64,000 bases of DNA from assembly GCF_028737205.1 (NCBI RefSeq), contig NZ_JAQZAL010000009.1:124001-188000 (forward strand), read 5' to 3'. This document shows positions 48,510 through 55,985 of the stretch, in pieces; position 1 is the first letter of the stretch; every line of letters begins with the position of its first letter. The notes under the pieces are model-generated. The model searched no databases, was not told the DNA's origin, and saw only the letters and a list, made by a program, of their open reading frames with translations. This DNA is from Actinomycetospora lutea (GTDB lineage: Bacteria; Actinomycetota; Actinomycetes; Mycobacteriales; Pseudonocardiaceae). The position numbers were made by a program, and so were the translations under genes.

Positions 48510-48974
48510 ATGTCAAGACCCCGGCCCGTGACCGACGGGCGCGAGCGCCCCGTCAACCTCGCCGTGCTGATGCGGGACGGGTTCAAGGCCCTCAACGACC
48601 GCGTGCTGCACCGGCTCGCCGCGGAGGGCCACGAGGCCGTGCGACCGGCGCACAGCGCGGTGTTCGAGTTCCTCGACGAGACCGGGACGACCGTGAGCGC
48701 GCTCGCCGACCGCGCCCAGATGACCAAGCAGGGGATGGCCGAGCTCGTGCGCCACCTCGAGGAGCACGGCTACGTCACGCGCGAGCCCGACCCCGACGAC
48801 CGCCGGGCGAAACTCGTCCTGCTCACACCCGCCGGCCGCGAGGTGGTCCGGATCGCCCAGCGACTCGTCCCGGAGCTCGAGCAGCAGGTCGCGGACCTGG
48901 TCGGCCCGGAGCGCGCCCGGGCCCTGCGCGAGGACCTCACGGCGATCGGACGGCTCGGCGCGACCGACCCGTGA
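48510..48974 (+). CDS. MarR family transcriptional regulator (2)
   Basis: 154 residues. MarR winged helix: HSAVFEFLDETGTTVSALADRAQMTKQGMAELVRHLEEHGYVTREPDPDDRRAKLVLLTPAGREVV. It starts at ATG 48510 with AGGAG 9 nt upstream. It is divergent from cupin 2 and followed 50 bp later by a ferredoxin gene with its own promoter. It probably represses the cupin gene and itself. Confidence 0.87.
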   Translation: MSRPRPVTDGRERPVNLAVLMRDGFKALNDRVLHRLAAEGHEAVRPAHSAVFEFLDETGTTVSALADRAQMTKQGMAELVRHLEEHGYVTREPDPDDRRAKLVLLTPAGREVVRIAQRLVPELEQQVADLVGPERARALREDLTAIGRLGATDP

Positions 48975-48986
48975 CGTTCTACAGTC

Positions 48987-49016
48987 TTGCCACGCATCGA
49001 GGTTCTTTTGTAGATT
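48987..49016 (+). promoter_or_regulatory. putative promoter of the ferredoxin gene
   Basis: TTGCCA (48987-48992), an 18-bp spacer and TAGATT (49011-49016) in an unusually AT-rich stretch. Transcription would start almost at the ATG at 49025, so the mRNA may be nearly leaderless. Confidence 0.5.
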
Positions 49017-49024
49017 TTCGTGCC

Positions 49025-49369
49025 ATGCCGTTCGTCATCGCCGACCCCTGCATCGACGTCACCGACAAGTCGTGCATGGAGGAGTGCCCCGTCGACTGCA
49101 TCTACGAGGGCGCCCGGAAGCTCTACATCAACCCGTTCGAGTGCATCGACTGCGGCGCCTGTGAGCCCGCGTGCCCGGTCGAGGCGATCACCGAGGACCG
49201 GCACGTCGCCGAGGGCAGCGAGGCCTTCGTCGACGACGGCGCCGCGTTCTTCACGATCGTGCTGCCGGGGCGCGACGAGGCGCTCGGCGAGTACCCCGGC
49301 GGCGCCCGGGGCGTGGGCGCCGTGCCGGCCGACACCGCCCTGGTCCGCGACTTCCCGCGCCGGGGCTGA
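49025..49369 (+). CDS. fdxA: 7Fe ferredoxin (FdxA type)
   Basis: 114 residues. It begins MPFVIADPCIDVTDKSCMEECPVDCIYEG, which supplies Cys9, Cys17, Cys21 and Cys25, and continues ECIDCGACEPACPVEAI with Cys40, 43, 46 and 50. This matches actinobacterial FdxA ferredoxins holding one 3Fe-4S and one 4Fe-4S cluster. It carries electrons at low potential to cytochrome P450s and other oxygenases. Any link with the Rieske enzyme or monooxygenases elsewhere in the window is not shown; Rieske dioxygenases usually need a [2Fe-2S] partner. Confidence 0.9.
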   Translation: MPFVIADPCIDVTDKSCMEECPVDCIYEGARKLYINPFECIDCGACEPACPVEAITEDRHVAEGSEAFVDDGAAFFTIVLPGRDEALGEYPGGARGVGAVPADTALVRDFPRRG

Positions 49370-49370
49370 C

Positions 49371-49487
49371 ACGGTCGTGCAGGCGGCCCTCGCGGGGCAG
49401 GGTGTCGCCCTCGGCCGGCACCACCTGGTGCACGGGGCTGATCGAGGACGGGCTGCTGGCCCCGCGACGGCCCGCGAGGACGGCTGA
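49371..49487 (+). pseudogene. remnant of a LysR-family regulator C-terminus
   Basis: About 30 codons (TVVQAALAGQGVALGRHHLV) match the end of the LysR effector domain, where A-A-L-A-G-x-G-V-A-L is very common. After a GGGG run at 49434-49437 the frame shifts by one and continues LIEDGLLAPRRP, again like a LysR tail. There is no N-terminal part upstream, since the ferredoxin gene ends just before it. It is a decayed fragment and should not be annotated as a gene. Confidence 0.6.
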
Positions 49488-49506
49488 ACCCGCCCGTCAG
49501 CCCCCG

Positions 49507-51774
49507 TCAGCCACCGGTCGTCCCCGCCGCCGTCGGCAGCGGGAACGGCGCGAGCCGGTGGGACGGCGGCTCGGTGCCGTGCAGGTGGCGGGCGGACGAA
49601 CCAGTCCCAGGTCCGGCGCGTCGTGTAGTGCCGGCGACCGAACAGCGAGTGCTCGACACCGGGCACGATGAGCATGTCGACGTCCTTGTCCGCCGCGATC
49701 AGCGCGTCGACCAGCCGCAGGGTGTGGAACGGCAGCACGTTGTCGTCGAGCTCGCCCTGGATCAGCAGCAGCTTGCCCTGCAGGTCCGCGGCGAGCTCCG
49801 GGGTCGACAGCGCCCGGCGCGCCTCGTCGTCGACGGTGCCGTGGTACCACTCGATCCACATGGGGACGTACCAGCCGACGTCGTGGTTGCCGGCCGAGGC
49901 GACGCCGACCCGGTAGAGCTCCGGGTGGGCGACCAGGGCCCGCGCGGTCGCGAACCCGCCGCCGGAGTGCCCGGTGATCCCGACCCGTTCGGTGTCGATC
50001 CACGGGTGGCGCAGGGCGAGCTCGCGGATCGCGGCGACGTGATCGACCAGCGCGCCGGCGTCGTCCAGCGCGCCCCACGACGCGTCGTGGAAGGCCTTGC
50101 TGCGGCCCGGCGTGCCCCGCCCGTCGACGGTGACGACGGCGAACCCGAGCGCGGCGAACGCCTCGGCCTCGCCCGGGATCACGGTGTCGAAGCCCGGCGA
50201 CGACCGGTGGATCTGCGGGCCGGGGTAGATGCAGTCGATCACCGGGTAGCGCCGCTCGGGGTCGAGCCCGTGCGGCTTCCAGAGCAGCCCGTGGATCGGG
50301 GTCCTCCCGTCGGCCGCGGTGGCGCGGAACCGCTCGGGCGGCTCCCACCCGAGTGCGCGCAGCGCGTCCGCGTCGGGCGCCTCGAGCTCCACCAGGACCT
50401 GCCCGTCGCCGCCGCGCACCACCGCGCGCGGCGGGGTGGCGACGTCGGACGCCCGGTCGACGAGGTGGCCGCCCTCGGGCGGGCTGACCGCGTCGTGGTC
50501 GAGCGCGTCGTCGGTGAGGCGGGTGAACCCGGTGCCGTCGAGGCCGATCCGGCAGATCTGGCGTACGTAAGGGTCGTCGACGAGCCCGGTGGCGAGGAAC
50601 CACACCTGCCGGCGCTCCTCGTCGACCCACAGGACCCGGCGCACCAGCCACTGCCCCCGGGTGACCTGCGTGGCCTCGTCGCCGTCGTACCGGTACAGGT
50701 GCCCCCACCCGTCGCGCTGCGACCGCCAGAGGACCTCGCCGGTCGCGAGGACGTGGACCATCGGCGTCTCCCCGAGCACCGGGGTCGGGTCGACGCGGGT
50801 CGCGCCGCGCTCGCTCACCAGCGTGGTGATCTCCCCGGTGGACGGGTCGAGACGGCGCAGCTCGAGGGTCCGGACGTCGCGCGAGCGGTGCACGAGGTGG
50901 ACGGCGTCGCCCGTGTCGCCGGACGACCACCAGACCGACATGAGGGCGCCGGGGTGCATGAGCGGCTCGGGCGCGGCCTGCTGCTCCACCGCGGTGCGCG
51001 AGGGCACGTCGAGCACGACCCACGCCAGCGTCGGCTGGGCCTCGTCGCCGGGCACCGGTAGCGGATGCGGTGCGCGACCGGGCGGCCGCCGCCGACGGGC
51101 GACGACTCCACGAGCACCTGTTCGGGCAGGTCGCGCTGGTCGATGCGGGGCACGAGCAGCCGGGTGGAGTCCGGGGACCAGTGCACGATCAGCGGCTCGA
51201 GACCGAACCGCCGCATGAGCATCCCCGAGTTCAGCGGCTCGGGCAGGAAGCCGTAGCCGTGGTCGGGCTCGGCGTCGTCGGTCAGTGCGAACTCCTGCTC
51301 GCCGTCGCGGGAGCGGACCCAGATGTCGCGGTCGCGGCGGAACGCCACCCACGCCCCGTCCGGCGAGACGACCTCGGTCGGCCCGACCTCGGGCTCGTCG
51401 ACGCGCACGCACGTCCCGGCGCGGTCCGACCACTCCCACAGGGCGTCGAACGCGGCAAAGCGCACGGCGTCGGGCTCGCCGCCCTCGCGCGGCGGGACCT
51501 CGGGGTCGATCGCGGGGAACGGGAGGTCGTCGGCGGACAACGGCGTGCCCGCGGCCACCGAGAGCGCCGCGGCGAGGCGGTCGTGGTCGAACGCGTCGCG
51601 GCGGCTGCCCTCGCCCGGGTCGACCAGCACGAAGCGCGAGCCGACCCGGTACCAGAAGCGCGTGCCGCCGGCGAACCACTGCGGGTCCACCGCAGCGCCG
51701 GGCACCCGGCGCGCTCGGTACGGGGCGAGCATCTGCTCCGCGCGGGCGTAGTCGGCGTCGTGCAGCTCGGTCAC
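49507..51774 (-). pseudogene. S9 prolyl oligopeptidase / dipeptidyl peptidase IV-like, two frameshifts
   Basis: Full-length product would be about 755 residues. N-terminal beta-propeller (TRFWYRVGSRFVLVDPG, SPDGAWVAFRRDRDIWV) and C-terminal alpha/beta hydrolase with YPVIDCIYPGPQIH, VDGRGTPGRSKAFHD, Ser in ITGHSGGGFATAR, Asp in GELDDNVLPFH and His in VEHSLFGRR. One base seems to be missing near 51053-51060, and one extra C is present in the GC-rich run at 49586-49595, before the expected end HLHGTEPPSHRLAPF. With those corrected the gene is intact, so sequence error is possible. Start is GTG 51774. It is divergent from GPP34. Confidence 0.75.
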
Positions 51775-51813
51775 GGTGCGTCCTCGGGGTCTCGGCGTCG
51801 TCGGGACCGACGG

Positions 51814-51840
51814 GACACCCGGCCGCCGCGGCACGGTCAA
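51814..51840 (-). promoter_or_regulatory. TTGACC dyad promoter upstream of the S9 gene
   Basis: On the minus strand TTGACC (51840-51835) is followed by GTGCCGCGGCGGCCGGGTGTC. The element is 23/27 identical to the plus-strand copy at 51870 and lies 61 bp before the S9 start. Confidence 0.5.
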
Positions 51841-51869
51841 GAGCACCGACCGGGTGATCCAGGACATGC

Positions 51870-51896
51870 TTGACCGTGCCCTGGCGTCAGGGTGTC
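51870..51896 (+). promoter_or_regulatory. TTGACC dyad promoter upstream of GPP34 gene
   Basis: TTGACC (51870-51875) is followed by GTGCCCTGGCGTCAGGGTGTC, 61 bp before the GPP34 start. With its mirror copy at 51814 it forms a 12-bp perfect inverted repeat, GGCACGGTCAAG (51830-51841) and CTTGACCGTGCC (51869-51880). Confidence 0.5.
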
Positions 51897-51935
51897 GGCT
51901 GCCGTCGTCAGCACCTCCGCCCGTGGGGAGACGAC

Positions 51936-52586
51936 ATGACCCTCCCGCTGCCCCAGCAGATGCTCCTGCTCTCCGCCGAGACCGCCCGCCACCGGCTCGA
52001 CGTCGCGAGCGTGCTCGTCCGCGGCCCGCTCCTGCGCGCCGCCGCGGCCGCCGACCTGGCCCTGCACGGCGCGCTGCGCCCGTCCGGACGCCGCGGGCGG
52101 GTCGAGCGGACCGGCGCCGGGGACGCGGGCGGTGACCCGTTCCTCGCCGCCGTCCTCGACGCCGTGCCCACCGACCGCGAACGCCGCTGGTTCGGCGTGG
52201 TCGACGAGGACTTCCACCTCGCCGAGGACGCGGTGCTCGACGGGCTCGAGGCCGACGGGACGATCACGACCGAGCGGCGCCGGGCGTGGGGCCTGTTCCC
52301 CGTGCGGCGCACGACGGTCACCCGGCCCGCGCAGGTGACGGAGCTGCGCGAACGGGTGCGCGACGCGGTCCTGGGCGGGCACGACCCGGCCGAGGTCGCG
52401 ATCGCCGATGCCGTGCTCGCGGTGCTCGCCGCCGACGGCGGGGTCGGCGTCGCGTTCGGGATCCGCGAGCAGCACCGCCACCGCGCGGCGTTCAAGGATG
52501 TCGCCGACCGCGTCGAGGCGCGCCTGCCCGGCTTCCGCGAGGGCACGCTCTACGCGATCGCCGCGCGCCGGGCCGCCGCGTCCTGA
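51936..52586 (+). CDS. GPP34 (GOLPH3-like) family protein
   Basis: 216 residues, helical, matching the GPP34 family: LLLSAETARHRLDVASVLVRGPLLRAAAAADLALHG, later VLGGHDPAEVAIADAVLAVLAADGGV. Eukaryotic GOLPH3 binds phosphoinositides on Golgi membranes. In actinobacteria these proteins are numerous and of unknown function, perhaps membrane-associated. GGGGAG precedes ATG 51936. It shares a mirror-image promoter element with the divergent S9 gene. Confidence 0.85.
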   Translation: MTLPLPQQMLLLSAETARHRLDVASVLVRGPLLRAAAAADLALHGALRPSGRRGRVERTGAGDAGGDPFLAAVLDAVPTDRERRWFGVVDEDFHLAEDAVLDGLEADGTITTERRRAWGLFPVRRTTVTRPAQVTELRERVRDAVLGGHDPAEVAIADAVLAVLAADGGVGVAFGIREQHRHRAAFKDVADRVEARLPGFREGTLYAIAARRAAAS

Positions 52587-52608
52587 GCCGCGCGGTCGGT
52601 CAGCCGCC

Positions 52609-52743
52609 GTGCACCAGCAGCACACCTACGCCACGGGCGAGGACCTGGCGCACCAGCACCGCCCGGCGGCGACGCAGCGTCTGCACCGGCGCCTCCGCGA
52701 GATCGCGAGCCGGGACGTCCCCTCCGCCGTATCCAACGTATAG
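52609..52743 (+). CDS. possible 44-residue small protein
   Basis: GTG-started frame HQQHTYATGEDLAHQHRPAATQ... ending EIASRDVPSAVSNV, rich in His, Gln, Arg and Ala, with about 93% G/C at third positions. It begins 22 bp after GPP34 and its TAG stop lies in the HelD-like leader just before the RAE-like palindrome. It could be an amphipathic small protein or a leader peptide. No family is recognised. Confidence 0.35.
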   Translation: MHQQHTYATGEDLAHQHRPAATQRLHRRLREIASRDVPSAVSNV

Positions 52744-52750
52744 CGGAGAG

Positions 52751-52770
52751 GGGGACTTGCCACAAGCCCC
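52751..52770. promoter_or_regulatory. inverted repeat resembling the rifamycin-associated element (RAE)
   Basis: GGGGACTTGCCACAAGCCCC, 44 bp before the HelD-like start: outer GGGG/CCCC and inner CTTG/CAAG arms around CCA, with one unpaired A. As I recall, the RAE found before rifamycin-inactivation and HelR genes is a GC-rich inverted repeat with CTTGC/GCAAG cores and G4/C4 ends. The match in both motif and target gene is striking, but I could not compare against the published consensus. Confidence 0.6.
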
Positions 52771-52814
52771 GGGCCGTTCTGCACCATTCTGCGGTCGCCG
52801 TCGCGAGGAGGCCT

Positions 52815-55010
52815 GTGTCGGACCAGGGGCATGACCGGGAATTGCAGGACGAACGGCGCTACGTCGCCGATCTGTACGCGCGTCTCGACGAGCAGCGCCG
52901 CGCGGCACGGGAGGCGTACCGGGCGGCGCTGGGGAACGAGGAGTCGCCGACGGACCGCGACGTGACGGTGCGGGCCACGGCTGCGCAGGTGAGACGCCTG
53001 GACGTCGCGGACAACGGGCTCTGCTTCGGCCGGCTGGACGGCCTGTCCGGCGAGCGCTCGTACATCGGACGGATCGGGATCCTCGATGAGGAGAACGACC
53101 ACGAGCCGCTGCTGATGGATTGGCGGGCCCCGGCCGCTCGACCATTCTACACCGCGACCGGCGCGAATCCGGAGAACACGCGTCGTCGTCGCCGGTTCCA
53201 CACCCGCGGGCGCCGGGTGGTCGATTTCACCGACGAAGTGCTGGGCCGTCCGGGAGAGGGCGACGGCACCGACACGGACGCGGCGCTCCTGGCCGCGGTG
53301 AACGCACCGCGCGGCGAGGGCATGCGCGACATCGTCGCCACGATCCAGGCCGAGCAGGACGAGATCATCCGGCTCGAGCACCCGGGGGTCACGGTCATCG
53401 AGGGCGGCCCCGGCACCGGCAAGACCGTGGTCGCGCTGCACCGCGTCGCGTACCTGCTCTACACCCAGCGCGAGCGCATCGAACGCCACGGCGTCCTGGT
53501 CGTCGGGCCCAACCCGGCGTTCGGGGACCACATCGGCCAGGTGCTGCCCTCGCTGGGCGAGTCCGACGTCGTGTTCGTGACGCCGGGCGACCTCGTCCCC
53601 GGCCTGCACGTCACCGCCGAGGACGGCCCGGTGGCGGCGCGGGCGAAGGGGTCGCTCGCGATCCTCGACGTGCTCGCCGGCGCGATCGCGGACCGTCAGC
53701 GGTTGCCCGACGAGCCGCGGGAGATCGAGCTCCAGGACCTCAGGGTGCGCATCGACGCCGCGACCGCGCAGTGGGCGCGCGAGGAGGCGCGGGCGACCGG
53801 CCTGCCGCACAACGAGGCCCGCGCCACGTTCCGCGAGATCGTGGTCTACGTGCTCACCGAGCGGGCGATCGGGCGCATCGGCCGGGGCTGGCTGACGCGC
53901 GACGACACCGCGGCGTGGGAGCAGATGCGCACGGAGCTCCTCGACGAGCTCGCCGAGCACGAGGGTTTCGCGGCCGCGCTCGACGCGCTGTGGCCGGTCC
54001 TCACGCCCGAGGACGTGCTGGGGCGGCTCTACGAGTCCCCGCAGCGGCTGCGCGCCGCGGGCGCGGACCCCGCGCTGTTCCGCCCCGACGGCGCCGCGTG
54101 GACGGTGTCGGACGTCCCGCTGCTCGACGAGCTCGTCGACCTCCTCGGCCGCGACCCGGCGGCGGCACGGGCCGAGGACCGGGCCGCCGCGGCCGAGCAG
54201 GCCGCCGCGACCGAGTACGCGGCGGGCGTCATGGAGATCCTGACGCTGGACCGCGAGGAGCTGGACGAGGATCTCGGGGTGCGGGTCGAGGACCTCATCG
54301 CGGCCGAGGGCATCGCGGACCGGTTCGAGGAGACCGACACCCGCGAGCTCGCCGAGCGCGCCGCCGCCGACCGCGACTGGACCTACCGCCACGTGGTCGT
54401 CGACGAGGCCCAGGAGCTGTCGGCGATGGACTGGCGGGTGCTGATGCGCCGCTGCCCGGCCCGCGCGTTCACCGTCGTCGGCGACCTCGCCCAGCGCCGC
54501 TCCCCCGCCGGCGCGAGGTCGTGGGGCGCGATGCTCGACCGGTACGTCGCCGACCGCTGGGTGTACCGGTCGCTGACGCTCAACTACCGCACGCCGGCGG
54601 AGATCATGACCGTCGCCGCGGCCCTGCTCGCCGAGTTCGCGCCGGGGGTGACACCGCCGGAGTCGGTGCGCGCGAGCGGTGTCGTGCCGTGGGCGCGGCG
54701 GGTGGATTCCGCGGGGCTGTCCGCGGGCGTCGAGGAGTTCGTGCTCGCCGAGGAGCCGGTCGAGGGGACGAGCGTGGTGATCGGTCCCCCGGAGGTCCCC
54801 GGGGCGGTGGCGCCGTCGGCGACCAAGGGGCTCGAGTTCGACGCCGTGCTGGTGGTCGAGCCGGAGCGCATCCTCGCCGCGGGCCCGCAGGGTGCCGCCG
54901 ACCTCTACGTCGCCCTCACCCGTGCGACCCAGCGGCTGGGCGTCCTGCACACGGGCCCGTTGCCGGCGGCGCTGACCGGGCTCGCCGAGACTGCCAGGGT
55001 GGGGACGTGA
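52815..55010 (+). CDS. HelD-family RNA polymerase-associated helicase-like protein (HelR candidate)
   Basis: 731 residues. N-terminal charged coiled-coil arm (residues 8-40), SF1-type ATPase with Walker A GGPGTGKT (197-204), Walker B VVVDEAQELS, then LTLNYRTPAEIM, ATKGLEFDAVLVVEPE and YVALTRATQRL. HelD proteins push arms into RNA polymerase channels and release it from DNA. The HelR branch confers tolerance to rifamycins. The RAE-like repeat upstream supports HelR over a general housekeeping HelD. GTG 52815 has a GAGGAG site. The next gene overlaps by GTGA. Confidence 0.85.
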   Translation: MSDQGHDRELQDERRYVADLYARLDEQRRAAREAYRAALGNEESPTDRDVTVRATAAQVRRLDVADNGLCFGRLDGLSGERSYIGRIGILDEENDHEPLLMDWRAPAARPFYTATGANPENTRRRRRFHTRGRRVVDFTDEVLGRPGEGDGTDTDAALLAAVNAPRGEGMRDIVATIQAEQDEIIRLEHPGVTVIEGGPGTGKTVVALHRVAYLLYTQRERIERHGVLVVGPNPAFGDHIGQVLPSLGESDVVFVTPGDLVPGLHVTAEDGPVAARAKGSLAILDVLAGAIADRQRLPDEPREIELQDLRVRIDAATAQWAREEARATGLPHNEARATFREIVVYVLTERAIGRIGRGWLTRDDTAAWEQMRTELLDELAEHEGFAAALDALWPVLTPEDVLGRLYESPQRLRAAGADPALFRPDGAAWTVSDVPLLDELVDLLGRDPAAARAEDRAAAAEQAAATEYAAGVMEILTLDREELDEDLGVRVEDLIAAEGIADRFEETDTRELAERAAADRDWTYRHVVVDEAQELSAMDWRVLMRRCPARAFTVVGDLAQRRSPAGARSWGAMLDRYVADRWVYRSLTLNYRTPAEIMTVAAALLAEFAPGVTPPESVRASGVVPWARRVDSAGLSAGVEEFVLAEEPVEGTSVVIGPPEVPGAVAPSATKGLEFDAVLVVEPERILAAGPQGAADLYVALTRATQRLGVLHTGPLPAALTGLAETARVGT

Positions 55011-55894
55011 GCACCCTCGACTGGTACGGCTGCGCGACGTTCCGCCTGCGCACCGCGGAAGGCCTCACCGTCTGGCTCGACGCCTACCTGGACCGGGTCC
55101 CGGACGCCGAGCAGAGCGGTGTCGGCGTCGACGACGTCACCGCCGCCGACTGGATCCTCGTCGGGCACAGCCACTTCGACCACCTCTGGGGCGCCGAGCG
55201 CATCGCGGTCCGGACCGGGGCGACGGTCGTCGGGTCCTACGAGTCGGTGCGCGTGCTGGCCGCGGCCGGGGTGCCCGAGGAGCAACTGCTCGCGGTGGGC
55301 GGCGGCGAGCGGGTGGCCCTGGACGCGAGCACGTCGGTGCGGGTGCTGCCCAGCCTGCACTCGTGCGTGTGGTCGTCGCAGCCGATGCCGCCCGCCGACG
55401 AGGTCTGCCTCGGCGAGACGGGGCTGACGCTGCAGGAGCGCAGCGAGCGGATGCGCGCCCTCTGGGCGGGCTTCGGCGCGCTGGGCGACGACGTGCGCGC
55501 CCACATGCAGGCCGCGGACCAGGGCGAGCGCGGCGACGGGGGCGCGCTGGTGTTCGTCGTCGAGACCTCCGAGGGCAGCGTGCTGTTCCAGGACACCATC
55601 GGCTGCTGGAGCGGGGTGCTGGGGCAGCAGTCGCCGGACGTCGCGATCCTCGCCGTCGCGGGACGCGGCAACCGCGACGGCGAGCCGGTGCAGGGCAGCA
55701 CCGCGGACTTCGTCGCCGAGCAGGCCGCGGCCCTCGGCGCGCGCACGGTCGTGCCGTGCCACCACGACGACTGGCTGCCCGGCTTCTCGCGGGCGATCGA
55801 CACGGCGCCCATCCGCGCCGCCGTCGCGCGGGCCGCGCCGGGCACGACGCTCGTCGACCTGCCCTACGCCTCGGGGTACGCGCTGTTCCGGTGA
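55007..55894 (+). CDS. metallo-beta-lactamase fold hydrolase
   Basis: 295 residues. The VGHSHFDHLWG motif provides the HxHxDH dinuclear-metal site, with later VLPSLHS, the FQDTIGCWSG Asp and a VVPCHHDDW C-terminal His. The opening LDWYGCATFRLRTAEGLTVWLDAYLDR is typical of L-ascorbate-6-phosphate-lactonase/UPF0173-like members. Substrate unknown. The GTG start overlaps the helicase stop, so it is translated together with it; a role linked to rifamycin is possible but purely contextual. Confidence 0.8.
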   Translation: MSTLDWYGCATFRLRTAEGLTVWLDAYLDRVPDAEQSGVGVDDVTAADWILVGHSHFDHLWGAERIAVRTGATVVGSYESVRVLAAAGVPEEQLLAVGGGERVALDASTSVRVLPSLHSCVWSSQPMPPADEVCLGETGLTLQERSERMRALWAGFGALGDDVRAHMQAADQGERGDGGALVFVVETSEGSVLFQDTIGCWSGVLGQQSPDVAILAVAGRGNRDGEPVQGSTADFVAEQAAALGARTVVPCHHDDWLPGFSRAIDTAPIRAAVARAAPGTTLVDLPYASGYALFR

Positions 55895-55985
55895 CCCGGC
55901 CACGGTCGCCACCGGCCACGGTCGCCACCGGCCCGCCCGTCGACGCGCACGTGTGGGACCGGCGCGGACGGGAGAGGCTGGGGGC

